Numbered from the stretch's first letter, positions 43,627 through 52,129 are shown. The stretch is 64,000 nucleotides of DNA from Mesorhizobium sp. BR1-1-16 (GCF_020165495.1 NZ_JAIUIE010000012.1:62001-126000); one strand, 5' to 3'. The notes: generated by a model from the sequence alone, not told the origin. Translations and numbers: made by a program.

Positions 43627-44958
43627 TCAGCGCTTCGGGATGGCCGGCACCTTTCCGGCCGCCTTCTCTTCCTTGAAGGTCGCGTCGAGCTTCTCGAGGA
43701 ACTGGGCCGTCGTGATCTTGCCGAGCCAGACCTCCTCCATGCCCGAGACGAGATAGGTGTCCGTCGCGGGCGGCAGGAAGGTCCAGGTGGTGTAGCCATA
43801 CTGGCCGTCACTGACCGAGGCGGCGAGGTTCTTCATCGTCTCGCCATAGAGCGGGATGACGCCCTCGCCCATCTTCACGCCGGAGAGGTCCTTGAGCGGC
43901 GTGTTCCACTCGCCCTGCCAGACGGTGTTCATCTCGCCATAGAACTTGTCGCTGAACACGGTGTCGATGACGGCGGCCGCACCATCCGGGTTCTGCGAGG
44001 AATTGGCGATCGAGAAGGTCGAGCCGATGCCGAGCGCATAGATCGGATAGGGCACGCCCTCGGCGCTCGGGAAGCCGACAAAACCGGGCTCCGCATTGTT
44101 CTGCGGGAAGTAGCGCGGCACGTTCTGGAAGTTCCAGGTGCCGGTCGGCGCCATGCCGGCCTGACCGGTCGCGACCTGCGCAAAGGCCTGCTCGCCGGTG
44201 AGCGAGAAGTAGTTCGGGCCGAAATAGCCCTTCTGCCACCAGTCGTTGAGCGTATCGATCGCCTTGACGAAGGGCTCGGCCGTCCAGGGAATCTCGCCGT
44301 TCAGCGCCTTGTAGACATTGTCGGGACCGGCGATCGAGTTGAGCACGATCGAGACATAATGCTCATTGGTCGGGCGCCAGTCGGCATTGCCGGCCGCAAA
44401 GGGTACGAGGCCCTTGGCCTTCATCGCGTCGGCAAGCGTCTCAAGCTCGGCGATGGTCTTCGGCGGCTGCCAGCCGTTCTTCTCGAACAAGGTTTTGTTG
44501 TAGAAGAGGCCGAGCGTCTCGTAGGTCTTCGGCAGCGCGTAGAGCTTGCCGTTATATTTCCCGAGTTCCAGAAACACCGGCAGGATGCGCTCGTTCCAGC
44601 CGAGCTTGGCCGCGTAGTCGTCGAGCGGCAGCAACTGGCCGGCCTGCGCCATCGAAGCGACATAGCTCGGCCCGGCCGTATAAACGACATCGGGCCCGGA
44701 GCCCGAGAGCATCGCGATCCGGAGCTGTTTGTCGAGTTCCGCGCCGCGGAAATCGATCGAGAGGCTCTCGTCCGGATGCGCCGCATTGAACGGCTCAACC
44801 AGGATCTTCTGCAGCGCTTCCTGGTTTTCCGGCGCAGCGGTCTCATACCACCACGTGATCGGCTTCTTCTCCTGCGCCACTGCCGCCGGCACGCCGGCCG
44901 ATACGCCAAGCGCGGCCAGTGCTGCGCCCGCCAGAGCGATTTTTGCCCGATAACCCAT
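43627..44958 (-). CDS. CUT1 ABC sugar-binding protein
   Basis: A 443-residue periplasmic binding protein with a Sec signal peptide (IALAGAALAALGVSAGVPAAVAQ, cleavage at about residue 29). Family 1 landmarks are SGSGPDVVYTAGPSYVASMAQAG, GKLYALPKTYETLGLFYNKTLF and MAPTGTWNFQNVPRYF. It is preceded by the LacI regulator gene (33 bp) and followed by two permeases and the ADP-ribosylglycohydrolase-family gene. The latter suggests the ligand could be a glycosylated compound and not a simple sugar. Confidence 0.92.
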   Translation of the reverse strand: MGYRAKIALAGAALAALGVSAGVPAAVAQEKKPITWWYETAAPENQEALQKILVEPFNAAHPDESLSIDFRGAELDKQLRIAMLSGSGPDVVYTAGPSYVASMAQAGQLLPLDDYAAKLGWNERILPVFLELGKYNGKLYALPKTYETLGLFYNKTLFEKNGWQPPKTIAELETLADAMKAKGLVPFAAGNADWRPTNEHYVSIVLNSIAGPDNVYKALNGEIPWTAEPFVKAIDTLNDWWQKGYFGPNYFSLTGEQAFAQVATGQAGMAPTGTWNFQNVPRYFPQNNAEPGFVGFPSAEGVPYPIYALGIGSTFSIANSSQNPDGAAAVIDTVFSDKFYGEMNTVWQGEWNTPLKDLSGVKMGEGVIPLYGETMKNLAASVSDGQYGYTTWTFLPPATDTYLVSGMEEVWLGKITTAQFLEKLDATFKEEKAAGKVPAIPKR

Positions 44959-44977
44959 TTTATCCTCCTCCCATTGG

Positions 44978-45001
44978 TTCAGCTCGATCGATCAGGTTGA
45001 A
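44978..45001. promoter_or_regulatory. Imperfect palindrome at the lacI / binding-protein junction
   Basis: A 24-bp palindrome with 18 symmetric positions: TTCA and TGAA at the ends and GATCGATC at the centre. It spans the lacI stop codon and the leader of the binding-protein gene. It has the size and central symmetry of a LacI-family operator, but it differs from the TGATACGTA sites in front of lacI, so its recogniser is unsure. Confidence 0.35.
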
Positions 45002-46008
45002 CTGCGCTCGATCAGACGGAACGGCATCGCCTGGCTCGTTCCGGGTCCCGCATTGCCGCGTTGGAGCCGATCGAGCAGGACCCCGGCCGCCGTCGTGCCG
45101 AGGTCGTATTGAAACTGCGAAATGGTCGTGAGCGCCGGCGTCACCAGCCGCGCCGCGAAGATGTCGTCGAAGCCGGCAATGGCGACATCGCCCGGAACGG
45201 CAAGCCCGGCCTCGCGCGCCGCCGCCATGGCGCCGATCGCCATCATGTCGTTGGCCGCAAAGATCGCGTCGGGGCGGGCCGGCAGCGCGAACAACTGCTG
45301 CGCGGCGCGGAAACCGCCCTCTTCGTTGAAAGCTTCGTCGGCGACGATCAGCGGCTTGCGGCCGGCTTCCAGAAGCGCCGCCTCATAGCCGTTGAGACGG
45401 CCCTCCTGCGGGCCGCCAAGGCCGGCGATCATCGCAATCCGCCGATAGCCGCGCCGGATGAGGTAGCGCGTGACCTCGCCGGCCGCCGCCTCGTTGTCGA
45501 TATAGAGATTGTCGACCGGAAGCGGCCCGACCTTCTTCTTCGAGGATTCGATGCGCACCACGCCGATCCCGGCATCGGTCAGCGGCTGGAAATCGGCGAC
45601 GCGCAGCGTGAAGAAAACGCCGACCACCCCGTCGACCCGCCCTTCGAGGCTCCAGTTCAGAAAGCGCTGCTCGCGCTCGGCCGCGCCATCGGTATTGACC
45701 GTGATGACATCATAGCCAGCGTGATCAGCAGCGGCCTGCATGCCCCTCAGCAGCGAGGGATAGAACGGGTTGGCGATATCAGGCACCACGCAGGCGAGCG
45801 TCATCGTCTTGTTGGTCTTCAGCGCCCGCGCCCAGCGGTTCGGCACATAGCCGAGCTCGCGCATCGCCGCCTGCACACGCTCCAGCGTCTCGGCCGGAAT
45901 CTGGCTGGTCGGCGCGCCGGAAAGCACCAGCGAGACCGTGGTCTGCGATACGCTCGCCAAGCGCGCGACATCGCGTTGCGTGACCCTGCGAGGCCGTTCG
46001 GCCGTCAT
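44992..46008 (-). CDS. LacI-family transcriptional regulator
   Basis: A 338-residue repressor with an N-terminal LacI helix-turn-helix (VTQRDVARLASVSQTTVSLVLSG, in part) and hinge helix region (LGYVPNRWARALKTNKT). The periplasmic-binding-protein-like sensor follows (VVPDIANPFYPSLLRGM, AIFAANDMMAIG, VAIAGFDDIFAARLVTPALTTI). ATG at 46008 is preferred over a TTG two codons upstream. It is the first gene of the importer operon. Palindromic sites at 46022-46046 lie just ahead of its start, implying autoregulation of the whole operon. Confidence 0.92.
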   Translation of the reverse strand: MTAERPRRVTQRDVARLASVSQTTVSLVLSGAPTSQIPAETLERVQAAMRELGYVPNRWARALKTNKTMTLACVVPDIANPFYPSLLRGMQAAADHAGYDVITVNTDGAAEREQRFLNWSLEGRVDGVVGVFFTLRVADFQPLTDAGIGVVRIESSKKKVGPLPVDNLYIDNEAAAGEVTRYLIRRGYRRIAMIAGLGGPQEGRLNGYEAALLEAGRKPLIVADEAFNEEGGFRAAQQLFALPARPDAIFAANDMMAIGAMAAAREAGLAVPGDVAIAGFDDIFAARLVTPALTTISQFQYDLGTTAAGVLLDRLQRGNAGPGTSQAMPFRLIERSST

Positions 46009-46021
46009 GCCCAAAGCTTCC

Positions 46022-46046
46022 TGATACGTATTACTGATACGTACCT
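46022..46046. promoter_or_regulatory. Tandem LacI-type operator candidates
   Basis: The 9-bp sequence TGATACGTA occurs twice, at 46022-46030 and 46035-46043. The first copy extends to TGATAC-GTATTA, one base from a perfect palindrome with the central CG step typical of LacI-family operators. They lie 14-38 bp upstream of the lacI start, so a bound repressor would block initiation of the lacI-led operon. Confidence 0.6.
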
Positions 46047-46155
46047 CTAGCCGAGGTCGCAGCGATTGGCAACGTCCCCCGATGTGGATTCACACTGGGA
46101 CCGCGCAACCGAGTTTGAGCATTGCGATGCTTCTTTCAGTCATCCTGGAGGAACA

Positions 46156-46251
46156 ATGAGCGGGCCATGCCGCGCCTTTGCGCAGGCTGCCGCTGCAAGC
46201 GCGTTTACAGAGCCCGCCGGTTTCCTGATCATGCGCGCCGCGCCGATTTGA
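46156..46251 (+). CDS. Possible 31-residue small ORF or leader peptide
   Basis: ATG at 46156 follows a strong ribosome-binding site (CTGGAGGAACA). The frame encodes 31 residues (MSGPCRAF...MRAAPI) and stops 12 bp before the AtzH/HpxZ-like gene. The start signal is better than that of many real genes here, but the sequence is short and alanine-rich with no recognised family. It could be a leader peptide coupling translation to the next gene. Confidence 0.3.
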   Translation: MSGPCRAFAQAAAASAFTEPAGFLIMRAAPI

Positions 46252-46263
46252 AGGAGTAACCGC

Positions 46264-46662
46264 GTGCTCATCAACGATCCAGAAATTGTCGCCGAGGTGA
46301 CAGAGGCCTTCGGCCGCTACGAGCAGGGGCTGATCGACGCCGACTGGGCCGCGCTGGACCAGCTCTTCTGGGACAGCTCCTATACGGTCCGTTATGGCGA
46401 CGGCCAGATCCAGCATGGCCATGCGCCGATCAAGGCCTTCAACGCGAAGCGCCGGAAGACCGGGGCTGACCGCGCCCTGACCGAGACGATCATCACCACC
46501 TTCGGCCGCGAATTCGCGACCGTCTCGACGCTCTATGTCGACGTTCCCCCTGGCAAGATCGGCCGCCAGCAGCAGAGCTGGGCCAAGATCGATGGCGACT
46601 GGCATGTCGTCGCGGCGCATGTCAGCGTCGTCGACAAGGTCACGATCGAGCGGCAGGCCTGA
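46264..46662 (+). CDS. AtzH-like / oxalurate catabolism protein HpxZ-like (DUF3225)
   Basis: A 132-residue NTF2-like-fold protein with the DUF3225 pattern: NDPEIVAEVTEAFGRYEQGL, LDQLFWDSSYTVRYGDGQIQHGH, and the final SWAKIDGDWHVVAAHVSVVD. GTG at 46264 has an AAGGAG site. HpxZ and AtzH proteins accompany amidases in ureide and triazine breakdown (oxalurate, allophanate or biuret-type substrates), where they help the partner amidase. Here an amidase gene starts 11 bp downstream, exactly that context. Confidence 0.85.
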   Translation: MLINDPEIVAEVTEAFGRYEQGLIDADWAALDQLFWDSSYTVRYGDGQIQHGHAPIKAFNAKRRKTGADRALTETIITTFGREFATVSTLYVDVPPGKIGRQQQSWAKIDGDWHVVAAHVSVVDKVTIERQA

Positions 46663-46673
46663 GGACCAAAACG

Positions 46674-47846
46674 ATGCCCATTCATGATCCCTACGGCGCC
46701 TTCGTGCCGGGAACCGACATCGTCCTGCCCGCCACCGGCACCGGCCCGCTCGATGGGCTGACCTTCGCCGCCAAGGACCTCTTCGACATCGCCGGCCATG
46801 TCACCGGCTGCGGCAATCCAGACTGGGCGCGCACGCATCCGCCGGCCCGCCGCTCGGCAAAGGTGGTCGAGCAGCTCCGCGCCGCCGGCGCGACGCTTGC
46901 CGGCAAGACGATCACCGACGAGATTTCGCTCGGCCTGCTCGGACGCAACCAGTTCGACGGCACGCCGATCAATCCGCGCGCCCGCGACCGCTTTCCCGGC
47001 GGCTCGTCGAGCGGCTCGGCCACGGCCGTCGCAGGCGGCCTCGTCGACTTCGCGCTCGGCACCGATTCCGGTGGCTCGGTGCGCGTCCCGGCCAGCTTCT
47101 GCGGCCTCTACGGTCTGCGGCCGACGCATGGCGCCATTTCGGTCGAAGGACTGATGATGCAGTCCGCCTCGTTCGATACCGCCGGCTTCTTCGCCGATGA
47201 CGCCGCGATCTTCGAGGCGGTCGGCATCGTGCTGACCCCGGATGCCGAGCCCGTATCGCCGATCGAGGAAATCCTCATCGCGACGGATGCTTTCGCCATT
47301 GCCGACGAGGCGGTGCGCGCGGCGCTTGAGCCCGCGCTCGCGCGCCTCGGAGCCATCGCCCCGGTGCGCGAGATCACGCTCGCCGAAGAAGGCCTCAAGG
47401 CCTGGAACCAGTGCCAGATCACGGCGCAATGCAGCGAGTTCTCGGCGACGTTCCGTGACTGGGTCGATGCCGTCAATCCGCGCTTCTCCTTCGAGGTCGG
47501 CTCGACGCTCGCTCATGCCGCGCTGATCTCCGAAAGCGCGCGGGCCGAGGCCCTGCGCTTCCGCGCCAACCTCAGCGCGCGGCTCGACGCGCTGCTCGAT
47601 CGCCGCCGTGTCGTGGTCTATCCGGCCGTGCCGATCCTGCCGCCGCATCGCGACGCGCCGCTCTCGGTGATGGGCGCCGCTGGCGACCGCATCGTTGATC
47701 TGACCTGCATCGCGGGACTGAGTGGGTTGCCGCAAGTCGGCCTGCCGCTTGGAAAGTACGGCACCATCCCCGTCGGCCTCGCGGCGCTTGGCTGGCGCGG
47801 CGCTGACCGCACGCTGCTCGCCCTCGCGCGGAGCCTCGCGACATGA
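46674..47846 (+). CDS. Amidase-signature family hydrolase (short, AtzE/AMI1-like length)
   Basis: A 390-residue amidase with the complete Ser-cisSer-Lys triad: Lys in FAAKDLFD, cis-Ser in GGSSSGSATAVAGG, and the nucleophile in GTDSGGSVRVPASFCG. It hydrolyses a carboxamide (R-CONH2 or C-N ureide) to acid plus ammonia. It follows the AtzH/HpxZ-like gene by 11 bp and overlaps the second amidase by four bases (ATGA). The three genes form an operon for nitrogen release from an amide or ureide compound. Confidence 0.88.
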   Translation: MPIHDPYGAFVPGTDIVLPATGTGPLDGLTFAAKDLFDIAGHVTGCGNPDWARTHPPARRSAKVVEQLRAAGATLAGKTITDEISLGLLGRNQFDGTPINPRARDRFPGGSSSGSATAVAGGLVDFALGTDSGGSVRVPASFCGLYGLRPTHGAISVEGLMMQSASFDTAGFFADDAAIFEAVGIVLTPDAEPVSPIEEILIATDAFAIADEAVRAALEPALARLGAIAPVREITLAEEGLKAWNQCQITAQCSEFSATFRDWVDAVNPRFSFEVGSTLAHAALISESARAEALRFRANLSARLDALLDRRRVVVYPAVPILPPHRDAPLSVMGAAGDRIVDLTCIAGLSGLPQVGLPLGKYGTIPVGLAALGWRGADRTLLALARSLAT

Positions 47847-49270
47847 CCGACATGACAGACGACGCGCTCACCGGGCTCGATGCACTCGGCATCGCCGATG
47901 AGATCCGCAAGGGTGCGTTGACGCCGCAAGAGGCGCTGGACGCCGCGATCGCACGTGTCGACGCGCTCAATCCGGCCCTCAACGCCGTCGTGCATCGGCA
48001 TGACGATCTAGCTCGGCGCGCGATCGCCGAGGGGCTGCCGGATGGCCCGTTTCGCGGCGTGCCGTTCCTCCTGAAGGATCTCGATCTCCGCCTTGCCGGA
48101 ACAGTCACGACCAGCGGCAGCCACCTGTTCGACGGCATCGTCGCAACGCGGGACTCGACGCTCACGGCCCGCTACAAGGCCGCGGGTCTCGTCATCTTCG
48201 GCAAGACGAACGCCGCCGAATTGGGTCTCTCATCGGCAACCGAGCCGGCCGCCTTCGGTCCGACACGCCATCCGCTCGATCCGGCGCTGTCGCCAGGCGG
48301 CTCGAGCGGCGGCAGCGCGGCGGCGGTCGCATCCGGCATGGTACCGATGGCCCATGCAACCGACGGCGCCGGCTCGATCCGCATGCCCGCTTCGCTGACC
48401 GGCATTTTCGGCATGAAGCCGAGCCGCGGCCGCACGCCCGTTGGCCCCGATGCCAGCGAGATCTTCTTTGGCATGTCGGTGAACCACGCCATCACCATGA
48501 CCGTCCGCGACAGCGCCGCTCTGCTCGACGCGACGAGCGGCCCGGAACCGGGAGCCCGGTACGGCCTCGCGGCCGATGATCTGTCCTTCCTGGAGCAATC
48601 CCGGCGTGACCCGGCGCCGCTGCGCATCGCGCTGATGACGGAGCCTTTTGGCGCCGAGCCGGTCGAGGGCACCTGCCGCGATGTCGCGATCGAGGCGGCC
48701 CATCTCGCCGCAGCGCTCGGCCATCATGTCGAGGAGGCGCGCCCTTCGCTGGATGGGATTGATCCGGCGCATTGCTTCCGCCGTCTCGCCGCCGCCCTCA
48801 CCCTCGTTTTCGTCGAAGACGTCGCGGCGCCGCACGGCATTGCGGACCCGCGCGCGCTGCTGGAGCCCGTCAATGTGGCCTGGATGGACGAGGCCAAAGG
48901 GCTGACGGCAGGCGACCAGATCCGCGCCATCGGCGAGATGCATGCCATCGGACGCGCGCTTGCCCGCTTTTTCGAGCGCTATGACGTGTTGATCACGCCG
49001 GTCACGGCGCAAAGCCGGTTGCCGCATGGCCATTTCAACGGCGCCGAAACGGATGTCACGCGCTTCGTCGATCGCCTGACGGCCTTCGGCCCCTTCACCT
49101 TCCCGTTCAATGCCGGGGGCATGCCGGCGATGAGCGTTCCCGTCACACGCGTGGGAGGACTGCCAGTCGGCGCCCAGTTCGCATCCGCTCTTGGCCGCGA
49201 CGGCACATTGTTCGCGCTCGCGGGGCAGATCGAACGCGCCCGGCCATGGCATCGGCTGACGCGCAACTGA
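47843..49270 (+). CDS. Amidase-signature family hydrolase
   Basis: A 475-residue amidase. The triad is Lys in FLLKDLD, cis-Ser in GGSSGGSAAAVASG, and Ser in ATDGAGSIRMPASLTG. It is coupled to the shorter amidase through an ATGA overlap. Two amidases of different subgroups in series suggest two C-N cleavages on one substrate or on successive intermediates. A third related amidase is encoded at 56341-57777. Confidence 0.88.
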   Translation: MTDMTDDALTGLDALGIADEIRKGALTPQEALDAAIARVDALNPALNAVVHRHDDLARRAIAEGLPDGPFRGVPFLLKDLDLRLAGTVTTSGSHLFDGIVATRDSTLTARYKAAGLVIFGKTNAAELGLSSATEPAAFGPTRHPLDPALSPGGSSGGSAAAVASGMVPMAHATDGAGSIRMPASLTGIFGMKPSRGRTPVGPDASEIFFGMSVNHAITMTVRDSAALLDATSGPEPGARYGLAADDLSFLEQSRRDPAPLRIALMTEPFGAEPVEGTCRDVAIEAAHLAAALGHHVEEARPSLDGIDPAHCFRRLAAALTLVFVEDVAAPHGIADPRALLEPVNVAWMDEAKGLTAGDQIRAIGEMHAIGRALARFFERYDVLITPVTAQSRLPHGHFNGAETDVTRFVDRLTAFGPFTFPFNAGGMPAMSVPVTRVGGLPVGAQFASALGRDGTLFALAGQIERARPWHRLTRN

Positions 49271-49300
49271 GGCCCGCGGTTTTTTCGGCCTGTGGATATC

Positions 49301-49334
49301 TTGACAGCGGGGATAAAGAGAACAAAATAAGAAC
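49301..49334 (+). promoter_or_regulatory. SOS promoter with alphaproteobacterial LexA box
   Basis: TTGACA (49301-49306) and AAAATA (49324-49329) form a promoter with a 17-bp spacer. GAAC-N7-GAAC (49320-49334) overlaps the -10 element. This direct-repeat motif (the complement of GTTC-N7-GTTC) is the known LexA target in alphaproteobacteria. The box lies 23 bp ahead of the ATG of a 93-residue gene, so that gene should be repressed by LexA and induced by DNA damage. Confidence 0.75.
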
Positions 49335-49356
49335 AGAACGACAGCAGAGGACGCCG

Positions 49357-49638
49357 ATGATGGAAACCGTCCGGGAAATGATCGCGCGGATCGACGCCGA
49401 CATGCAGGCCGCTGCGGGCTGGATCGAGATCGAGCGCCGTGAAGATGGCGCGCATCTGGCAAGCGGCGCGTTGCGCTGCCAGGCCGATGCGGTCGAATTC
49501 GACGATGACGCCGGCTTCACGACGCGCATCCCTTATGGGCAGGTCGTCGCCATCCGCTTTGGCCGCCAGGGCGAGACCATGCCGCTGGCGACGCTCGCCG
49601 CCCCCAGCAGCGTTGTGCCGCTGCGTGCCACAGGTTGA
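49357..49638 (+). CDS. Small SOS-controlled protein of unknown function
   Basis: A 93-residue protein of no family I can name. ATG at 49357 has a GAGG site six bases upstream; the longer open frame would run through the promoter. The N-terminus is helical and acidic (METVREMIARIDADMQAAAG). It is followed by a beta-type stretch (WIEIERR, TTRIPYGQVVAIRFGRQGE) and a hydrophobic tail ending LRATG. It is cytoplasmic by appearance, with no signal or membrane span. Its own SOS promoter and LexA box make it a candidate DNA-damage-response protein, transcribed apart from the amidase genes before it. Confidence 0.7.
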   Translation: MMETVREMIARIDADMQAAAGWIEIERREDGAHLASGALRCQADAVEFDDDAGFTTRIPYGQVVAIRFGRQGETMPLATLAAPSSVVPLRATG

Positions 49639-49795
49639 CGATCCCGCGCGCGCCTGCGCTACGACCGCTTTCCCCGGCCGGCGGTTGCTGTAGGATGGCT
49701 GGCAATCGCTCAGCCCGCTTTGTCCGGCGTCTGCCAAACCGCGCCGAGCAATCACATTGGTTGCGCGGCTCTGTCCGCCCCGGGAAAGGCTGAGA

Positions 49796-50143
49796 ATGCG
49801 GCTTCTGGTCTGCGAGGACGACTTCCTCATTCTCATGAACACAGCGGAGATGCTCCGCGACCTCGGGTATGAGGTCACGGAAGCGGCCGATGGGGCCGCC
49901 GCTCTGGCGGCCCTTGCAGCCGATCCGTTCGATGCCCTGATGACGGATGTCGGCCTGCCCGATATGAGCGGTATCGAACTCGCCCACCGTGTCCGCGCCA
50001 CCCTGCCGGGCCTGCCGATCATCTTTGCCTCCGGCCTCGGTGAGGTCGACGGCTTTGACGGCGATGCCACCGTCGCCTTCGTCCAGAAGCCCTATACGAC
50101 ACCGGCTCTCGAGGCCGCGCTCAGGGCCGTCATACCCACGTAA
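49796..50143 (+). CDS. Single-domain response regulator (CheY-like receiver)
   Basis: A 115-residue receiver domain with no output domain. The acidic pair is in VCEDDFL, the phospho-acceptor Asp in ALMTDVGLPDMSG (about residue 52), the Ser/Thr switch in IIFASG and the Lys in FVQKPY. ATG at 49796 begins at the first beta strand. Stand-alone receivers of this type relay signals between histidine kinases and partner proteins in alphaproteobacteria. No kinase gene is nearby. It converges on treZ with an 18-bp gap. Confidence 0.88.
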   Translation: MRLLVCEDDFLILMNTAEMLRDLGYEVTEAADGAAALAALAADPFDALMTDVGLPDMSGIELAHRVRATLPGLPIIFASGLGEVDGFDGDATVAFVQKPYTTPALEAALRAVIPT

Positions 50144-50161
50144 AGCGCGCTCAGGGCCGCT

Positions 50162-52129
50162 TCAGCCCTTCGCGGGCAGCACGCTGATAACCGCGGACCA
50201 GGGGCCGAGCACCATGCGTCCGCCCTCGCGCCGCTGCGTACCAGTCGTGGCGATCGGCTCGAACGGGGCGACGTCGATCGACCCCTCCTCGGGCGCCGCA
50301 TTCATCACCATGACGAGCGTCCCGCCACCATAATTCCAGGAAACGGCGATCACCCGGCCGTCCTGATGCGCTTCCGCCCCTTCATAAGGCGTCTCGGTCA
50401 GCGACCACAGATGCGCGCGGCGGAGGCGCCCAAGCTCGCGGAAACGCTCCAGGGCCTGCGATCGCTCTGTCGCCTCGAACTCATGCCAGTCGAGCTTCGC
50501 CATCGCCATGGTTTCGACAGCGACGGGATCGGGCACCAGTTCATCGGCGTGCTGCGATTCATAGAATTCCATCGCCTGCTGCGCCCGCCCTTCCCGGATT
50601 TCCTTGCTGAACTCGCCGTTGAGGTCGCCGAAGAACGGGAACGGCACCCGGATATGCGCCTCCTCACCCATGAAGAACATCGGGATCTGCGGCGACAGCA
50701 TGATCACGAAATGCAGGAAATCGAGGCGCTCCGCGTCGAGATCTTCCGCCAGCCGCCGCCCATCTGGCTGATTGCCGATCTGGTCATGGTTCTGGATGAA
50801 GGAAACGAAGGCAGAGGGCGGCAGATGCCCTGACGGTTCACCGCGCTCGACATCGCCGCGACGCGGCACCGGCTCACCCTGATAGGCGAATCCTTCCGCC
50901 AGCACCCGGCGCGCCTTTTCCACCGTCGCATCGGCAAAATCGCGGTAATAGCCGCTCCGCTGCTCGGTCGCGATCACATGCAGCACATGATGGATATCGT
51001 CGTTCCACTGCGCGTCGAAATGCCGGGGACGGCCCGCCTCGTCGCGCTCGAGCCAGGTCGCGCCGTTGTCGAGATTTTCGAGGATGAGCATCGCGTTCGG
51101 CTTGATGGCCCGTCCCATTGCCGCGAGCTCCCGCTTCATGAGATCGGCGCCGGATGTCGCGAATTCATGCACGGCATCGAAGCGAAGCCCGTCCATGTCA
51201 TAGTCCTCGAGCCACATGCGGACATTCTCAAGGAAGAACAGCCGCACGAGCGGATCGGCGAAGTTCAGTCCCGCGCCCCAGGGCGTCTGGACATTATTGT
51301 CGAAGAAGCGCTCGGCATAGATCGGAAGATAGTTATCGACCGGGCCGAAGTGGTTGTAGACGACGTCGAGAATGACGGCGAGCCCATGGGCATGGGCCGC
51401 GTCGACCAGCGCCCGCAATTCTTCAGGCGTGCCGTAGCTGCGCTCGGGCGCAAAGGGCAGCACGCCGTCATAACCCCAGTTATGGCAGCCAGGAAAATCG
51501 CCGATCGGCATCAGTTCGATCGCCGTATATCCGGCATCGGCGAAATGTCCAATCCGCCGGGCGAGACCCTCGAATGTGCCTTCGGGTGTCGCGGTGCCGA
51601 TATGCAGCTCGGCGATCACCGCCTCATGCCAGGGTCGCGCCGCGCGCTCGCTCGCCGGTCCAAGCGAACCCCGCACGACGCTCCAACCGCCGGTATCGTC
51701 CGACTGGCCGCGCGAGGCCGGATCAGGGACGTCAAAACCCTTGACGCGGAAACGATAGAGCGTACCCGGGCCGACGCCAGCGACATCGATTCTGTACCAG
51801 CCATCCGCATCGCCAGCCATCGCAAGCGGGGCGCGGTCGACCAGCAGCAGTTCCGCCTTGTCGGCGGAAGGGGCATAGAGGCGAAACCGAACGCCGTGTT
51901 CGATCAGTTCGGGGCCGAAACGATAATGCTGGATCCGGTCATAGGAGAGCGGGCCATGCTCATATTCCTCCGGGCCGGACCCGACGCGATCGCCGCGTGT
52001 CTTGTCGGCGATCGAAAGGCTGGACCGCAGGATCGTCGGATCGCCGGTGGGGGGCGCGCCTTCGACATGCGAGTCGATCAGGGCATGGCCGCCTTCCGGC
52101 TTGTCGTCGGTTCTGTCCTGCATCGTCAT
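50162..52129 (-). CDS. treZ: Malto-oligosyltrehalose trehalohydrolase
   Basis: A 655-residue GH13 enzyme that releases trehalose from maltooligosyl-trehalose. The catalytic residues are visible: nucleophile Asp in GLRFDAVHEFA, acid/base Glu in MLILENLDN, and Asp in FIQNHDQIGN, with the family phrase YNHFGPVDNYL. The N-terminal roughly 60 residues are an extension before the early beta domain (YRFGPELIEHGVRFRLYAP). ATG at 52129 has an AGGAG site seven bases ahead. It is the last gene of treY-DUF2934-treZ. The pathway makes the stress protectant trehalose from glycogen-type glucans. Confidence 0.93.
   Translation of the reverse strand: MTMQDRTDDKPEGGHALIDSHVEGAPPTGDPTILRSSLSIADKTRGDRVGSGPEEYEHGPLSYDRIQHYRFGPELIEHGVRFRLYAPSADKAELLLVDRAPLAMAGDADGWYRIDVAGVGPGTLYRFRVKGFDVPDPASRGQSDDTGGWSVVRGSLGPASERAARPWHEAVIAELHIGTATPEGTFEGLARRIGHFADAGYTAIELMPIGDFPGCHNWGYDGVLPFAPERSYGTPEELRALVDAAHAHGLAVILDVVYNHFGPVDNYLPIYAERFFDNNVQTPWGAGLNFADPLVRLFFLENVRMWLEDYDMDGLRFDAVHEFATSGADLMKRELAAMGRAIKPNAMLILENLDNGATWLERDEAGRPRHFDAQWNDDIHHVLHVIATEQRSGYYRDFADATVEKARRVLAEGFAYQGEPVPRRGDVERGEPSGHLPPSAFVSFIQNHDQIGNQPDGRRLAEDLDAERLDFLHFVIMLSPQIPMFFMGEEAHIRVPFPFFGDLNGEFSKEIREGRAQQAMEFYESQHADELVPDPVAVETMAMAKLDWHEFEATERSQALERFRELGRLRRAHLWSLTETPYEGAEAHQDGRVIAVSWNYGGGTLVMVMNAAPEEGSIDVAPFEPIATTGTQRREGGRMVLGPWSAVISVLPAKG

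Noticed and set aside
46066-46251. A 61-codon frame in the lacI / AtzH-like spacer
   Set aside because: Its upstream half has no start signal and lies in the lacI promoter area; only the internal 31-codon frame with a strong ribosome-binding site was kept, at low confidence.
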